Counted from the stretch's first letter, positions 1 through 12,730 are shown. The stretch: DNA of 64,000 nt from Paramecium pentaurelia (GCA_905183005.1 CAJJDO010000045.1:372001-436000); one strand, 5' to 3'. Notes: generated from the sequence alone by a model not told the origin. Program-made: numbers and translations.

Positions 1-294
1 AGTGGATGTCAATCAAATATATGTTAATATATGGATCAAAGTCAATGTGAATTATCAAATGATAGATGTATATATGTTGATAACTAATGCAAATAATTAT
101 GTATTAAATTACAAATTGTATAATGTAAATAAAGAAACACAGATTGTCATTGGAATTCTAATACTTTAATGTGTTAAGAAGGAATAGAAACTGAAATTTC
201 TATTAATACTCTATCAGATGTTATTGAAATAGAAACTAGCTAATATTCATCATTAATAACTATTACATCAATAATTGTATTCCTTTATATTTGA
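1..294 (+). CDS. C-terminal end of a cysteine-rich, probably surface-anchored protein (5' end outside window)
   Basis: The frame is open from base 1 to the TGA at 292-294 when TAA/TAG are read as Gln. About 97 residues are visible. The first two thirds carry roughly ten cysteines spaced a few residues apart (short C-x-C and C-x3/4-C spacings), as in the Cys-rich repeat proteins of ciliate cell surfaces. The last 15 or so residues are hydrophobic (Leu, Ile, Val, Phe) and end at the stop with no basic tail. That fits a GPI-anchor addition signal or a C-terminal membrane anchor. The ligand and exact family cannot be told from this fragment. The neighbour on the right is convergent, with its stop only 27 nt away. 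Confidence 0.55.
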
Positions 295-321
295 TATTAT
301 TATATAATAATTTAGAATGTA

Positions 322-2268
322 TCATAAAATCAAATTATATTTAATCTTTTATGCATTTTCTAATTCTGTTACTAATAATTCATTATTCAATTTTAATATA
401 ATAGATTCATTATTATTATTACTTACATATGATAATAATTTTGATCCAGAAACATATATTAATTTGACTTCATCAGGTGTTATTTTATATATTTCTTCAT
501 CATTAGATAATATATAAAAATAATTACTACCCTCTTATAAAACACGTTATATCTTATTTATTTCTTATTTCTACTACAATTATATTATATTAACATTGTC
601 CTTATTTATACTAACCCATTTAATTCCATAAAAACTATGAATTATACCATTCATCTTAGATTCACCTTTTATTTATTATCCAAAATGAGTGAATAGAATT
701 CTTTAATCAGTTTATTTAAGAAAATTGATTCTCTCTAAATCTTCCAAAGGTAAACTATTTCTAAATGTTATTAATTATTAATTTAAAATACTAAATTCAA
801 ATATATGTTACATCTCATATGTACTATTATATATTTCAATTATTTTTAATTTATAAGTACTTGTAATTATAAAACGATTATTCCAAATATTTTATATATT
901 CACTATTGAATAATCTAACATAAATCCACAACTAATCTTATTTTTACTTTTACCATATAATAAATAACTTTATATAATTGGCTATTCATTATTATTTTAA
1001 TTATTATTTTAGTATGTCTAAGTTCGAAAATCGATCAATTAAAGAAATGTCTTCTATAACATTTCAGTTTACAAAATATAATTATTATTTGGTTCCTTAT
1101 CTTAATATTATACTTTTTATTCATAAATTGCTATCCCTGTATAATAAGGACAATATTTAATTCCCTCATATAATTTATTAAATTCATATTTATTTATTAT
1201 TTCAAATTATTAATTGTAGATTGTCAAATAACATTTTTGTTACTATTAAGAATAAATAACTAATTAATTATTCACATATTCATAATATATTATTTTCTCT
1301 TAAAATTTAATCTTACTTATTTAATTCTTTTGATTCTCAATTAATTTATAATATTTAACTTCATCATTCTTAAAACTGAATAAATATGAATCATTACTAA
1401 AATAAAATTGACCCTCAAATATTGAACTACAATAATTCATCAATCTTAATTATAATGCATTAAGATATTGTTCTTCTGATGTAGTATTCTCAATTTCTGA
1501 TATAAATATTGACAATACTTACTATTTTGTTAAAATGACCAATCTATTTCTACATTTATTGATACTCACAATATCCATACATTATATTTACTTATAATAA
1601 TGTTTAACATGTTCTAAATTTCTAATTAAGATCAAATGAAGTCCTCTTTAATCTTAAAAGCAACTTAAACGATAAGGTTAAAAACTGATACTAATATCAA
1701 ATTAAATACATTATTATGAAAAGAATTCATAATTTTATACTAGTTTTGTATTGAATATTGAAAACTAATCATTTACAATTGAAAATAATCCTATAACATT
1801 ATAATCATTTAAAGTATAAATGGAATGCACTTCTTATTCTAATTAGATGATTTCTTAAATCTATTTATCTTCTGATAAGAATATGATACTACTATGAATA
1901 TGTAAAATAATAGATTTAGATAAAGCACAAGTGTCAATATAATCAATAGGAATCAGATCTGTAAATTTGCATTCCCATTATAGTTTCTTCATCTTGTAGA
2001 ATTATATTGTATTATTATTAGTAATCATAATTGATTTATCATTATGAATAGATATATTTTGAACTTCTTATTAATATTCAATAATTTTATCATTAAGCTC
2101 CATCAAATATCTATGATTAAAAAGAAAACATTATTAATTGATCCTATGTATACTACCATTTAGAAATTTGAATTTAGCTTCAAAAGTCAATTCATCAGCT
2201 GATTTGAGAAGTATAACATTTTCTTAAGAGATAATAGTGAGATCATCATTTTATTTAACAATTATCAT
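322..2268 (-). CDS. Hypothetical beta-rich (propeller-like) protein, 648 aa, start overlapping the CLEC16A stop
   Basis: A single intronless frame runs from ATG 2268-2266 to TGA 324-322: 649 codons with no TGA, which is long for chance even with one stop codon. The translation is a monotonous run of short hydrophobic beta-strand-like stretches alternating with polar turns (Asn, Asp, Lys, Gln), about 30-45 residues per unit. This resembles a degenerate WD40 or other beta-propeller without clear GH/WD signatures. There is no signal peptide or transmembrane helix. I do not recognise a family. The ATG lies inside the ATGA that also holds the stop of the upstream CLEC16A gene, so the two genes overlap by 4 nt on the same strand; a start at a later Met is possible. 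It could be a partner of CLEC16A, but this rests on position alone. Confidence 0.55.
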
Positions 2269-5088
2269 TTATTATAATTCAATGTATTTGTGAGTGCCTA
2301 TAAATATATTGTGACAGTATCCAACTCCTCTTTTCTCAAATTTGCTTTCTTCTATTCTGTCATTTTCTTTGCTGTTTAACAACACTATTTGTTTTAGAAT
2401 TCCAAATCAAAAACATTATTCTAATTCTCAAATCTATATGTCACATGTAACATTTTCAAATTAAGTCTCTCTACCATTTCATCTGTATATTTTAAACTAT
2501 GTGATACAATGCATTTAGCTGCATTCTAACCTTATGTTAAGTCCATTACTACTAAATTTTGAGAATCCTCTAAAATACAACAATCATTATTTTGATATTT
2601 GCATAAATGTTAAATTAATTAACAATATGGTTCTTCTTATAAATTATATACATTTCCTTATACATATTTCAAAGTAGGACCATCTCCAAATGGTTTTGGA
2701 TTATCAAGTATTTTTTATTCTTATTCTTTAAATCCATTTAAAACTGATGCTGTATATTTCAATATCAATAATATCATCATATCTTTTCTAACTTTATCTT
2801 ATTGATTTGCAGGTTCCATAAAATAAATACTTTCATTATGTTTAATATCAATTTAACAAACACCTTTTGGAGTCATTTCATACAATAATTGTATATGTGT
2901 TTATGGCCATATTGATATAGATGTCTTACTATAATGATATCAACTTTTTATTACTTTAAAACTTTATATTCTGTATAGAAGAATTCAATAACATAATGAG
3001 CTTCTAATGGATTTCTAATATATTCATTAATCTTATGAATATGAGTTAAAACAATATTTCTAAATCTATCTTTGTAACGTAAATCATAACACTCAAGATC
3101 TGTTCTACAAAAGTCAATTAACATCTAAATTGATAATATATATGTTCCTAATCTATATGGTGGTAATCCTGTTTCTAAAATAGCTAATAATTTATCTTGC
3201 ATAAAAAATGAAGTTTCTTAACAATTTTTATACAATTCTATATTTTTATCTGGAGTTATCATACCAACCTATTCTAAAATAGAATGAGATATATTCTTTG
3301 AATGTCTCAATGTTTTAATGAATAATAAGACCATAAATACAACAGTATCATCATTACTTTCTAAATGTTTCATTAAAGCATAAAATGGTGTTTTATTATG
3401 ATTTGTATTTCCATTTACTTTATTTTTATCATTTCTCTCCAAAAAACTCAAAGCTGATGTTTTACTTTTATTTTATGATTTTACTATTGTTATATCACAC
3501 ATATCAGTAATACTAAGTAAATCTTCATATCTTTTAGAATCATTTATTAATGGTTTAAAGTGTTCACAATTCACTTTTTAATATAATCATATAACAATAC
3601 ATTCTCTCTTTACTGATTATGTCTCATATGATGAAACACCTTTTAATAATTCATCTTTATCATTTATATTGATATCTTCACTTATTTCACAATCTTTATA
3701 TATGAATTATGAATATGCTTAAATGAATGTTTTCTCTTTTATTATCCATGTCTCACTCATACTAACATCCTTTTCATATGAATTTAATTTTGAATTAGAA
3801 TCTAAATATTAATTAATAAATTACTTAATTCAGTTATGAAATCAACAATCTCAGGATCCTTTCCTAATATAAATAATGTTATTAAATCCAAAAATTAAGT
3901 GAAACTAAAACTTTTGTAAATTTGAATTAAAATGAAAAGACAAAACTTAATATCAATTATCTATTATTATTATTAATTATTTGTTTATGAAGATGATGAA
4001 AATATATTAGTAAATGTAAAATTACCTAATGATTATCCACGATTATGTTAATATTTTTGAGATTATTAATAATTCATTGATTATCTCTATGGTTATTAAT
4101 TCTATTTTATAGATTACTATCCACTCTTAATAACTCCCATTATTATAGTTGGAATAAATCCATAAACCATTATTGAATTAACAATTATTGGCAAAGCATC
4201 TACATTAGTTTTTAGAAGATCTTCCAAAAAGTATAAAATATCTAATTAGTCATCCAATAATAATTTTATTATTTTATGTGATTCTTATCTCCCTTCTTAA
4301 ATTAAACCTCCAATATAAAATAGAGCATCTCTCATGTAACAACTAAATTGAACATAAAATAATGTAAATGTAAAAGAACTCACATATCTTCTCAATTATG
4401 GTAGGTTTATTTTAGTAATTCCTAAAACTATATTTCTCACACTTGTTCTTATTAGATTTTCTTTATGCTTGTAAAAAGAGATTGCCTTCATTAACATTGG
4501 AAATGTGCTAAATTTCTATGGAGATTGGAATTACATACCAAATTATAAAACAATTATAAACTCTGTTCATCAATCCTAATTGATACACATTTTAATAAAT
4601 TTATGTAATAAGCTATGATTTCATCATCTCTAAAATTATAATCTGCTATTATTATTCCATTTAATGCACTATGACTTAATATGTAATTTATGCAAACTGG
4701 TCTTTATATATTTTGCAATAACATTGTAATTGCTTTAATTACTGCCACTACAACTTCCCTTTATCCAGTATGTACTAATTCTAAATATAATTACATAGTC
4801 TTTTGATCACAAAAATAACTAGATTAAATATAATATTTACTCAAAAAATGTATCATTGTTCTTATCTCCCCACATAACACTTTAACAAATTTATCCAATT
4901 TAATCAACTACATCATGATTTTTATGTGACATCTTGTTAAGCAATTACTCATATGCCTCACTAAAATAAATTACAATATCTAAGTACACTAATGAATCTG
5001 GATCAGATTATAAAGGTGGCTATTTAGACATTAAATATTTATATATAATAATTTTATTCAATTTTAATTCTGATAATCCACTATCCAT
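2265..5088 (-). CDS. CLEC16A: CLEC16A / Ema / GOP-1 homologue (FPL domain), endolysosome and autophagy regulator
   Basis: About 900 aa after removing five introns of 22, 23, 23, 27 and 26 nt (total length then divides by three). The N-terminal FPL domain is clear: it begins around residue 50 with a VMWGDKNND stretch matching the human ILIWGDQND, followed by a hydrophobic helical block containing NGIIIADYNFRDDEIIAYYI, which matches NSIIVHKFDFSDEEIMAYYI. A middle helical region and the C-terminal lysine/glutamine-rich tail also follow the animal protein. In animals and Dictyostelium this family acts on endosomes and lysosomes in membrane traffic, mitophagy and autophagy. The 27-nt intron near 3570-3596 has an in-frame TGA and ends AAG. 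The ATG at 5088 is the first in frame. The identity is firm; the finer exon borders in the middle are less so. Confidence 0.85.
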
Positions 5089-5405
5089 ACTAACTTAAAT
5101 TTCATAATTAATCATTAGAAAGATATCAATTTTATTATTAATTTATCACATTTCCATATATAAAATCTCTTTTTCTTATATTTCCATTTTAATAAGTTAC
5201 TTAATCTCATAAGTTATTTGAGATAGATCTAGAAGTATAAATTAATTGATTTTTATTAATGTTTAATAAAAATATATTGAAATAATTTCTAATAATATCA
5301 TATTCTCATATATTATAATTTTATACTGCCTTCTTAAGTAATTAATAATCTATATTTAAAATTTTGTATTAAAATATAAATTATCATATTAATTATTTTA
5401 TTGAA

Positions 5406-7517
5406 ATGAATGAATAATAATACAAAGAATAATTGATGTCTAATAATGTAAGTCTTACCTTTTAAAGACTTCTCCAAGAGAAAATAGGTGGAGAAGAAAT
5501 AGTGATCACAACAAAATGTTAATTTTCCAAGCTTGCTGTAGATATACCAATAAGACATTCTCCAATGAATTATCTTCATTGCTTATTTGATCTCGACTCT
5601 TGGTTAGAGCATTACAGACAATATCAAAATAAAGTTGAACCAACGTATAATATTTATTGTATTAATAGAGGAGGATATGCTTGCCCAGGATGCAAAAAAT
5701 ATACTTGTTTTAAGGATTATGGAGTAGATTTTAATTTTTATCACATCCTAGGGGAACTGAAACTCTATAAAGAAAGGAATAAGTAACTTCAATTAAACGA
5801 TTAATAATTAATCTATCAGCCCAGCAAAAATATCTATTATGTTGAAACAAAAGTAAATAATAAGTCAAGTACTAAAATAAAAAGGCTACCTGAGAGATTT
5901 CCAATACCAGGTTGTGTTCCAATCTTTGGTGTATCAAGAAGATAAGAATAAATTAATAATTAGCATACAAGTGAAAATTAAAAAAGAATACTTGATGAAA
6001 TGAGTTAAACAATTGTCAAATTATAACAACTTTTATAGAGTAAACTTTATAAAGTGTTCAAAAAAAATAAAAATATTTCTTTTAAGATTTTATAAGATAA
6101 AGTTGCTACATAAAAACAAAATTTTAAATAAGAATTTGCAAAATCTTTGAAAATAATTTAATTAGGAAGTAAATCATTAAAAGATGATTATGTTTTTGCT
6201 TTAAAAAAGATTTATTCTAATAGTTCAATTTATTCTATTGTATCAAATTTATCATTATATTATTAGTTAATTGTTTATTTTATTCAATATGGTATTTGGT
6301 ATGAATATCAACTCATTTTAAATGGTCAGCCTTATGTTTAATTAGAGCAAGCTTTATATATAAAGGGAGAAAGTGATGATTAAAAGAATATTATTTATAT
6401 AATTGGTGGTTAAAAAGAAGATAGATTCTCTCAATCTAATTAATGTTTATAACTCACATTTCCAAAAAACCCATTTTAATCAATTGAAGAATAAGTTTAA
6501 ATAAAATCATTACCTAATTATCCATTAGAGGGATATCATTTTATGGGAACAAGTTACAAAGGGTAATTATCTATATTTATATTTAGAAATTTATATGTAT
6601 TTTATGGATAAAGACAATATCAAAATCAAGACAAATAAATTAAATATCAACTATTAAATTCTTAATATATTCTAAGAAAGAATGGATAAAAATGGGAATA
6701 AATGAGAAACAATTTAGTTGAAAGATTAGATGGTAGTTATTTTATAATAAATCATTAATAATTTGATAAATTGATTGTGTTCTTAGGAGGCATAACAAAA
6801 GATCCTGATGGTCTAGCTAATTTTAAATGTGTATAATAAAATTCAGGATAAATCTATATATGCAAAGATGAAAAGTTTTTGGGAACTAATAAATAAGAAT
6901 TCTCAATTTAATTTACAGGAGAGGATGCATATCAGAACAATATATTGGGTTCCCCAATTTTCAGTTGTCCTTATTATGGAAATAATCAATTAATTTTATC
7001 AGGTGAATGCTTAAAATATATGAATAATTTATAAAGAGAAATTTATACATTTGATTGGGCAAGCGCAGTAATAAAGTTAAATGAATTATTCTCATTAGAA
7101 CCTCCTGAATAAATCTTCACTTCATATAGAAGAAAAACTGTTGGTTATGAAATATTTTCTCCTGTTTAAGATCCTTAAGGTGCAATAGCTTATGGATATT
7201 TTTTTGTTATTCATTAATATGAAGTTGAACAAAATTAAAATGATAAACAACCAAAAGTTATGACTTAATTGCTAAAAATAAATTTGACAAATGGATTATG
7301 TAGTCATTTATTATTATTATAGTTTTCACAATTCCATATTAAGAATCTAATGCTTCAAGAGAGTTTGCTAAATAGAGTTTATAAAAACTACTGGATAAAC
7401 CCAATTAATACCTTTGAAAATGACTTTCATATTTTAAAATAGTAGGAAGAATTTTATATCAATAACTATTTTTAAATTCAAATTTCTAAAATGACAGCTA
7501 TTTTCTTTCATTAATGA
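5406..7517 (+). CDS. Zinc-finger (SP-RING-like) plus kelch-like repeat protein, copy 1
   Basis: 686 aa with introns of 27 nt (near 6239) and 24 nt (near 6560). Residues about 55-110 hold a His/Cys cluster: IPIRH, then HCLFDLDSW, then CPGCKKYTC. Its layout is like a MIZ/SP-RING finger (CFD core followed by CPxC), although some ligands differ. A basic coiled middle follows, and then a kelch-like region with IYIIGG, VFYGQR, VFLGG and YTFDWA segments spaced about 50-70 residues. It is a paralogue of the gene at 15351-17389, aligned nearly end to end. SP-RING proteins are usually SUMO ligases and kelch regions bind partners, so a ligase-type role is possible but unproven. The stop codon at 7515-7517 overlaps the first two bases of the tRNA-Gln gene. 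Confidence 0.6.
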
Positions 7518-7586
7518 TTTTATCGTATAATGGTTAATACATGAGGTTTTGACCCTCAAAATCTTGGTTCGATTCCAGGTAAGATC
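7516..7586 (+). tRNA. tRNA-Gln (anticodon UUG)
   Basis: The 71-nt sequence folds as a full cloverleaf. The acceptor stem is GATTTTA/TAAGATC with one G-T pair, and the D stem is GTAT/ATAC with an 8-nt loop containing GG. The anticodon stem is TGAGG/CCTCA with loop TTTTGAC, giving anticodon UUG. The T stem is CTTGG/CCAGG with loop TTCGATT. The B box GGTTCGATTCC is at 7566-7576. UUG reads CAA, and in ciliates a modified UUG can also help read CAG and possibly TAA. In a genome where Gln is encoded by TAA, TAG, CAA and CAG, this is the canonical-codon member of the Gln set; the UUA and CUA suppressor-type tRNAs are not in this window. The 5' end lies inside the stop codon of the upstream gene. Confidence 0.93.
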
Positions 7587-7587
7587 A

Positions 7588-7593
7588 TTTTTT
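7588..7593 (+). terminator. RNA polymerase III terminator of the tRNA-Gln gene
   Basis: A run of six T begins two bases after the acceptor stem, followed by A and five more T. This is the standard oligo-T stop for RNA polymerase III, placed where expected. Confidence 0.8.
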
Positions 7594-7662
7594 ATTTTTA
7601 TAAAATTGAATATTTTTTTTAATTAAAACAATGTATTGATAAACATTTATATTATTAAAATT

Positions 7663-9899
7663 ATGCAATAGATTTGTGATTTCCATTTGAGATATATTAA
7701 ATTCATTTGTGTTGATAATACTTGTAACAACAAATTACTTTGTGAAGATTGCTCTAGAACATCTAATGAACATAGTAATCATAAAATAGTAGATGCTGCT
7801 GCATTTTTGTAATAGGCTGAGACATTTCTTAAAGGAGGAAAGTAAATAGTATAATGATATATAAGTCCTGACTTTGCACTCTATGGAAGTGATCTTGGAA
7901 ATAAAACTAAAATCTTTCTTTCTAATAATGGAAATATTAGACATGAAATAAGAATGAATTATTTAAGAAAATTAGAAGATTCAATTGAAAAATATTTACA
8001 TTAAATGATTGATGGTTTGTAATCATCTAAAAAAATGATTGTTGATTTTATAAATTAATCAATTGAAGACTGTTTCTCAGCATAAGTTTTAAAGTAAGTT
8101 TCATTAATTACAAATAGCAATCGAGAAACTGGTCATATGATAGTTTAAACAGTAATGAGTGCTTTGAATGCTAAAATATCAACAAAGGAAGCAAACATTC
8201 TGTTATACCGTTTACATACAGGTGACTTAGAAAGAGAACATTATGAAAAGAAAGTAAATAATATATTATTATAAAATAGATATAAGCATTAGTTGAGTTG
8301 TTTCATTAAAATGTGAAGTTATTATTAGAACCAATGGCTAATTAAGTCCATAAATATTTAAAGCAATTTCATTCAGAAATGGAAAGAATTCGAAATTAAA
8401 TTAAAGAAGAACATTTTCAAATCAATAAGATAAATATGTTACCAAAGACATTTAAAATTAAAGATATTACAAGCAATCCTAATTTATAATTAAAAGTACC
8501 TCCAACATCATTTACAAAATATTAAACTACACAAAATACTTAATAATAAATTTATACATTAGCTACTGATTATGATTAAGATGATTTAGAATAATTATCA
8601 AGGTGGAAAATAAACAAATTAACCAAATCTAGAAAACTAGAATTATTAAAAAGTTTAGATTATACACATCATACAATGAAAACAGAGCAATCTTAATCTA
8701 TTGTAAAATAGTAAGTTCCAATCACTGCCCCATATGATTCAACAGGAACAGAATTTAAAAGGATTATATAAGTTAATACATAACATACTTATTTGTTGAA
8801 AATTATAAATATATAAAAGAATGTGTGTTTAACAGCAGGAAAAGAAGGAACTATAAATGTAATTACGATAGAAATTGAATAAAGTGATATATCTATTGTT
8901 AATTAACATTAATTAAAGCCTCATTAAGAATTGAAAGATGTAGAATTATGTTAGACTCCAGGGATGTTTTTAACAACAGGTAGAAATATTAAGATATTAA
9001 ATGATAAATATATTGATTTAGGATTTACAGTCAAATTATTTTTGTATTAGGATTTGAAATAAATAGAATAATTAACAGAATTCAGAGATTTACATTAATA
9101 ACCAATTGAACAATTAAAATTTATTAATGAAAAATATTTAAGATAAACAGTTGAATATTCTAAGTATAGTAATGAATTGGAATTTGCAACAATTTGTGCA
9201 GATTTCATTAAAGTTTGGAAATTTTGTTTTGATAGTTCAAAAATATATGAAGGAGAAATGTTAGAATAATATAAAATAGAATTGAAACCATCTATAATTA
9301 AAAGTGTTGACTTTTCTGATGGATTAACAATTGCATCAGAGAAATCTACAACATATCTATTTCATGATTCTTAGTTATTTAAATAAATAAAGAATGCGAC
9401 AGGAAAAGATCAAGTTCTTAGATCAAAATTAATTTCGAATCATAGACTTTTGATAATGACATAATAAGGTGTATTAACTATTATCGATTTAAAAAAAATA
9501 TAATTACCACCTCATTTAACTAATTCAAAAGATAATAAACCATATGAACCACAAAAAATTGTAATATATATATATATATATTTATTTAATTTAGAATGTC
9601 AAAAAATATTTACGTTAGATATTGTTTGAAAAAGAAGATAAGGAATTAGAATTAATAGATGTAATTTAAGTGAGGAAGAAATTTCTTTGTCTTCTTCATA
9701 GTTCTTAATTTGATCATTATTTGATTTTAAATGAATAATTTGAAGTAAAATAATTTATATATCCTTTAAGCTTGAAAATAAATATAGAATAACTCCATCA
9801 GAAACTAGGTATTTGAAATTTTTAGAGATTCAGATTCATGATTTAATGATAGCAATCGAAGGTAAAAGTGATTATAGTATTTGGGATGTTAGTAAATGA
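7663..9899 (+). CDS. B-box zinc-finger / coiled-coil / WD-like protein (TRIM-like without a RING)
   Basis: 708 aa after removal of four introns (24, 26, 34 and 26 nt; two end AAG, two TAG), and the spliced length divides by three. Residues about 4-45 give a B-box-type zinc cluster: CDFH, then C-x4-C, LLCEDC and a final H-x2-H. Helical, coiled-coil-prone sequence follows (about 60-240), then a beta-rich region with segments such as NVCLTAGKEGTINV and IKVWKF that look like degenerate WD repeats. The order B-box, coiled coil, propeller recalls TRIM proteins that lack the RING. The substrate is unknown. The third intron, 9561-9594, contains a run of alternating TA. The ATG at 7663 follows the tRNA terminator by about 70 nt. 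Confidence 0.65.
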
Positions 9900-10030
9900 T
9901 TATACAATGCATTTTTTATTATTTTGTATATTAAACAGGTCATTTATTTAATTGAAGAATATATATTTGCATATAAAATAAATAAGCAAATTGTTGTTAT
10001 TTTAATGCATGAAAATTTAATGATTATTAA

Positions 10031-11446
10031 TCATTGGAAGATTCCCTTTTTTGGAGTGCTACTTAAAAGAGCTGGTTCTGGTTGTTCATCAACAAATTAA
10101 ATAGCTTCTCCTTCAGCTAAAATTAAATTAAAATAATTATATACCATAACTGGTATCAATTCCTTTGGATTCTTATAAGGGGTTAATTTTAAAGACTCCT
10201 GTTCCTTTCAATGGGACAACAAACAAAGCTATCAACAATCCCCAACCAATCAATGCCAAAGCACCTACAAGTTATAATCCAAATTATTTAAATCCATTTC
10301 CAGTTACGAATCCATGGCTAATTGACAAAACTCCGACTAAAAGTGTACCTAATAATCCTGGTCCCTAAAATTATAAATTATATATTAATTACTAAATGAG
10401 TAGCTAAAGTATAAGCAGGGTCATCAACATGAGATCTTTTGATGACAAGAATAAGTACAATATAAACTAATCCAGCTAGAATTCCAGTTAATGCTGATTC
10501 CCAAATTCTAACATCATTAGCAATTGCTGAAATAGCAACAATTCCAGCAACACTACCTCTTGAAATAGCAATCAAACTAGTTTTGTGTGTTTTTAAATAT
10601 TAAGCTAAAAAACTTGTTAAAGCTGAGAATGTAGCAGCTATTAATGTATTAACTGCTATTAATCCTTATTCATATTTATCTGTTTTTCCTTCTTAATTTG
10701 CACCATTAATAAAAATGAGAGTGGCAATGCTTAAAATTATTGATCCATAACCAATATTGATTGGGGAATGATGAGGAAAGATACCTGGATGAACATTTCC
10801 TGCTTAATCTCTTCTTTCTTTTAAGAAAATAGAAACAACTAATGCTGTCATTCCACCAAATAAGTGGATGTAGCTGGATCCAGCAAAATCAATAAATCCA
10901 AATTTATTTAACCAACCTGTTGGTTGAACCCAATGTAATACAGTTGGATATAAGAAGCCTGAAATAACAGCTAGGCAAACACTGATAGAGAAAAATCTAG
11001 ATCTTTCCAATGTTCCCAATCCAAACAAAGAAGACACTATTATTGCTCCAACACTCTAGAAAACTAATTAATAAATAGAGATTATTAGTTTACTTAAATT
11101 TGTATAATCATCTCTTGTTTAATCAGCTCCAAATCCAGCTCCAGCAAATCTATTTAAACCAATGAATTTATTTCCTTTATCATCTCCAAATGCAAATCCA
11201 TATCCTAACTAATCAAATTTTATTTTTATATATTCTTACAAGCCAGAAAAATAATATGGTAATTACTGCTCCTAATAAGATTGTGATAACTGCTGATTAA
11301 ACAGATTTGTATCTCACAGCTCCTGAACTGATGAAAGCGAATCCCAAAATTGTTAATAAAGCACTAAATGATGTAATCAACACCCATGTGGAATCAATAT
11401 TTCCTGCCACTGGAGTACCAGCATTAGCTTCTGATAAATGATTCAT
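10031..11446 (-). CDS. Ammonium transporter (Amt/MEP family)
   Basis: 432 aa after removing four introns (31, 30, 28 and 28 nt). It carries the Amt signature DFAGSSYIHLFGGMTALV with the first pore histidine, GWLNKFGFIDFAG before it, the VSSLFGLGTLERSRF block, a YPTVLHWVQ segment, and later VDDPAYTLATHL, where the second pore histidine is expected. Ten or eleven hydrophobic helices can be counted. The protein moves ammonium across the plasma or vacuolar membrane. The N terminus (MNHLSEANAG) is short and outside. The C-terminal tail is about 30 residues, polar. The gene is convergent with the B-box gene, with 131 nt between stops. Confidence 0.93.
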
Positions 11447-12088
11447 TTTAATTTATTTATTGTCGGATATATATTTTCAAAATTCATTTATATCATCAAA
11501 AATAAATACAAATAAAAATTAAACCAAGCATTTTCAATAATAATTTTTCATTAAATATAAATTCTTGTTGGAACTAAAAAAAGGATAAATTTATCATGTT
11601 GAAATAAATCTTCCTAAAAAAATTGTATATCTTTTTGATAATCCTAAAAATGCAATTTCAAGTCAATCTCCAATATAATGTTATACAATTAAAAGCATTA
11701 AGAAAAGAAAATAAATATTTATTCATAATTAAATGTTATTGCAATAACAAATTATGGCCATGATATTTACAAACGATATCCCAATTGCAGGGAAAATAGA
11801 ATTCTAGAATATAATTAATAATAAATAATTAAATTCAACTAAAATAATAAATTAATCTATTTTAAAAAATAATATATAATATTCTAACCAAAACATTTGA
11901 ATTTACTAATTTGAATTATAAATATTTCTAAAATTGTTAAGACCTTTTAGTTTGAAAGATGGAAGGAATTTTTGAATGATAAAGTATAAGGAAATAATAA
12001 ATATTTTAAAATGGAGTTTATAAAACTTAAAATACCTTTTGGAATAATATAAGTAAAAATAGATTTATGAATGAGAAAATATAATAGT
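11447..12088. other. Intergenic region with no supported gene
   Basis: About 640 nt between the ammonium-transporter start and the stop of the next minus-strand gene. It is very AT-rich, with only short frames that lack conserved motifs. It presumably holds the transporter promoter and the upstream gene's 3' end. Confidence 0.5.
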
Positions 12089-12730
12089 TCATTATCTTTA
12101 AACATATTTTGCAATTAAATTAAATATTTTTGAATAATCTAAAGGTCCATCTCTTAAATATGACCATAATTCAATATTTTTTGTTTCTTAATACAATACT
12201 ACTGAAATATTTTTAGATGAATGATGTATTTGGCTTTTAATTATATTAACTTTAAATTCTCTGAGTATTTCCATAGCAAGGTTTCTAGCTTCTATAACAA
12301 ATTTAGGCTCACTTGTACAATATGAAATTTGAATAGTTGGAGCTTAAATTTTTTTTTTTTTTTAATAGTATGGTTGAGATGCTGGATAATTAATTGAATC
12401 AAATTATTATCTTTCATATTCTTTTTATTATCTTGTTAAAAGAAAATCAAAAATTTGAAAATATAATTGTTCATTTCCATTTATTTATTTAGAATCATTT
12501 TCTTTTTTATATTATTCCCACATTTCTGATATTTCAATCATCATTTCTTCTCTTGAGATATCAATTTTGTTTTTTTGATATTCAATACATTTTGCTTTAA
12601 AAAATATTTAGTATTCATCCATTTTATAAAAATAATTAATATATTCAAAAATAGTTATTTCATCTCTGTCCTAAACAACCAAATGCTAATTGAATTTTTC
12701 CAAAAAAACCCAATTCTTCTTTACTTGCAT
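12089..12730 (-). CDS. Hypothetical protein with a weak SelW/Rdx-like C terminus
   Basis: An intronless frame of 214 codons from ATG 12730-12728 to TGA 12091-12089. The N-terminal 110 residues are charged and helical. A stretch of 15 T on the plus strand (12349-12363) encodes a lysine run. The last 85 or so residues (ISYCTSEP, then EARNLAMEILREF, then LWSYLRDGP) have the beta-alpha-beta rhythm and YC start of the selenoprotein W/Rdx fold. The CxxC/U redox pair is not present (CTSE), so a redox role is doubtful. Its start lies 71 nt upstream of the end of the kinase gene in another frame. A frame error at the homopolymer or an unseen intron joining it to the kinase cannot be excluded. Confidence 0.4.

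Noticed and set aside
2300..2450. Apparent frameshift joining CLEC16A to the downstream beta-rich frame
   Set aside because: The CLEC16A frame continues to a family-like lysine-rich tail and its own TGA at 2267-2265, so two genes explain the data better than a frameshift.
7587..7662. Second tRNA or small RNA after the tRNA-Gln terminator
   Set aside because: No cloverleaf or box elements were found; the stretch is A/T runs before the next start codon.
10165..10368. Plus-strand proline-rich frame
   Set aside because: It is antisense to membrane helices of the ammonium transporter.
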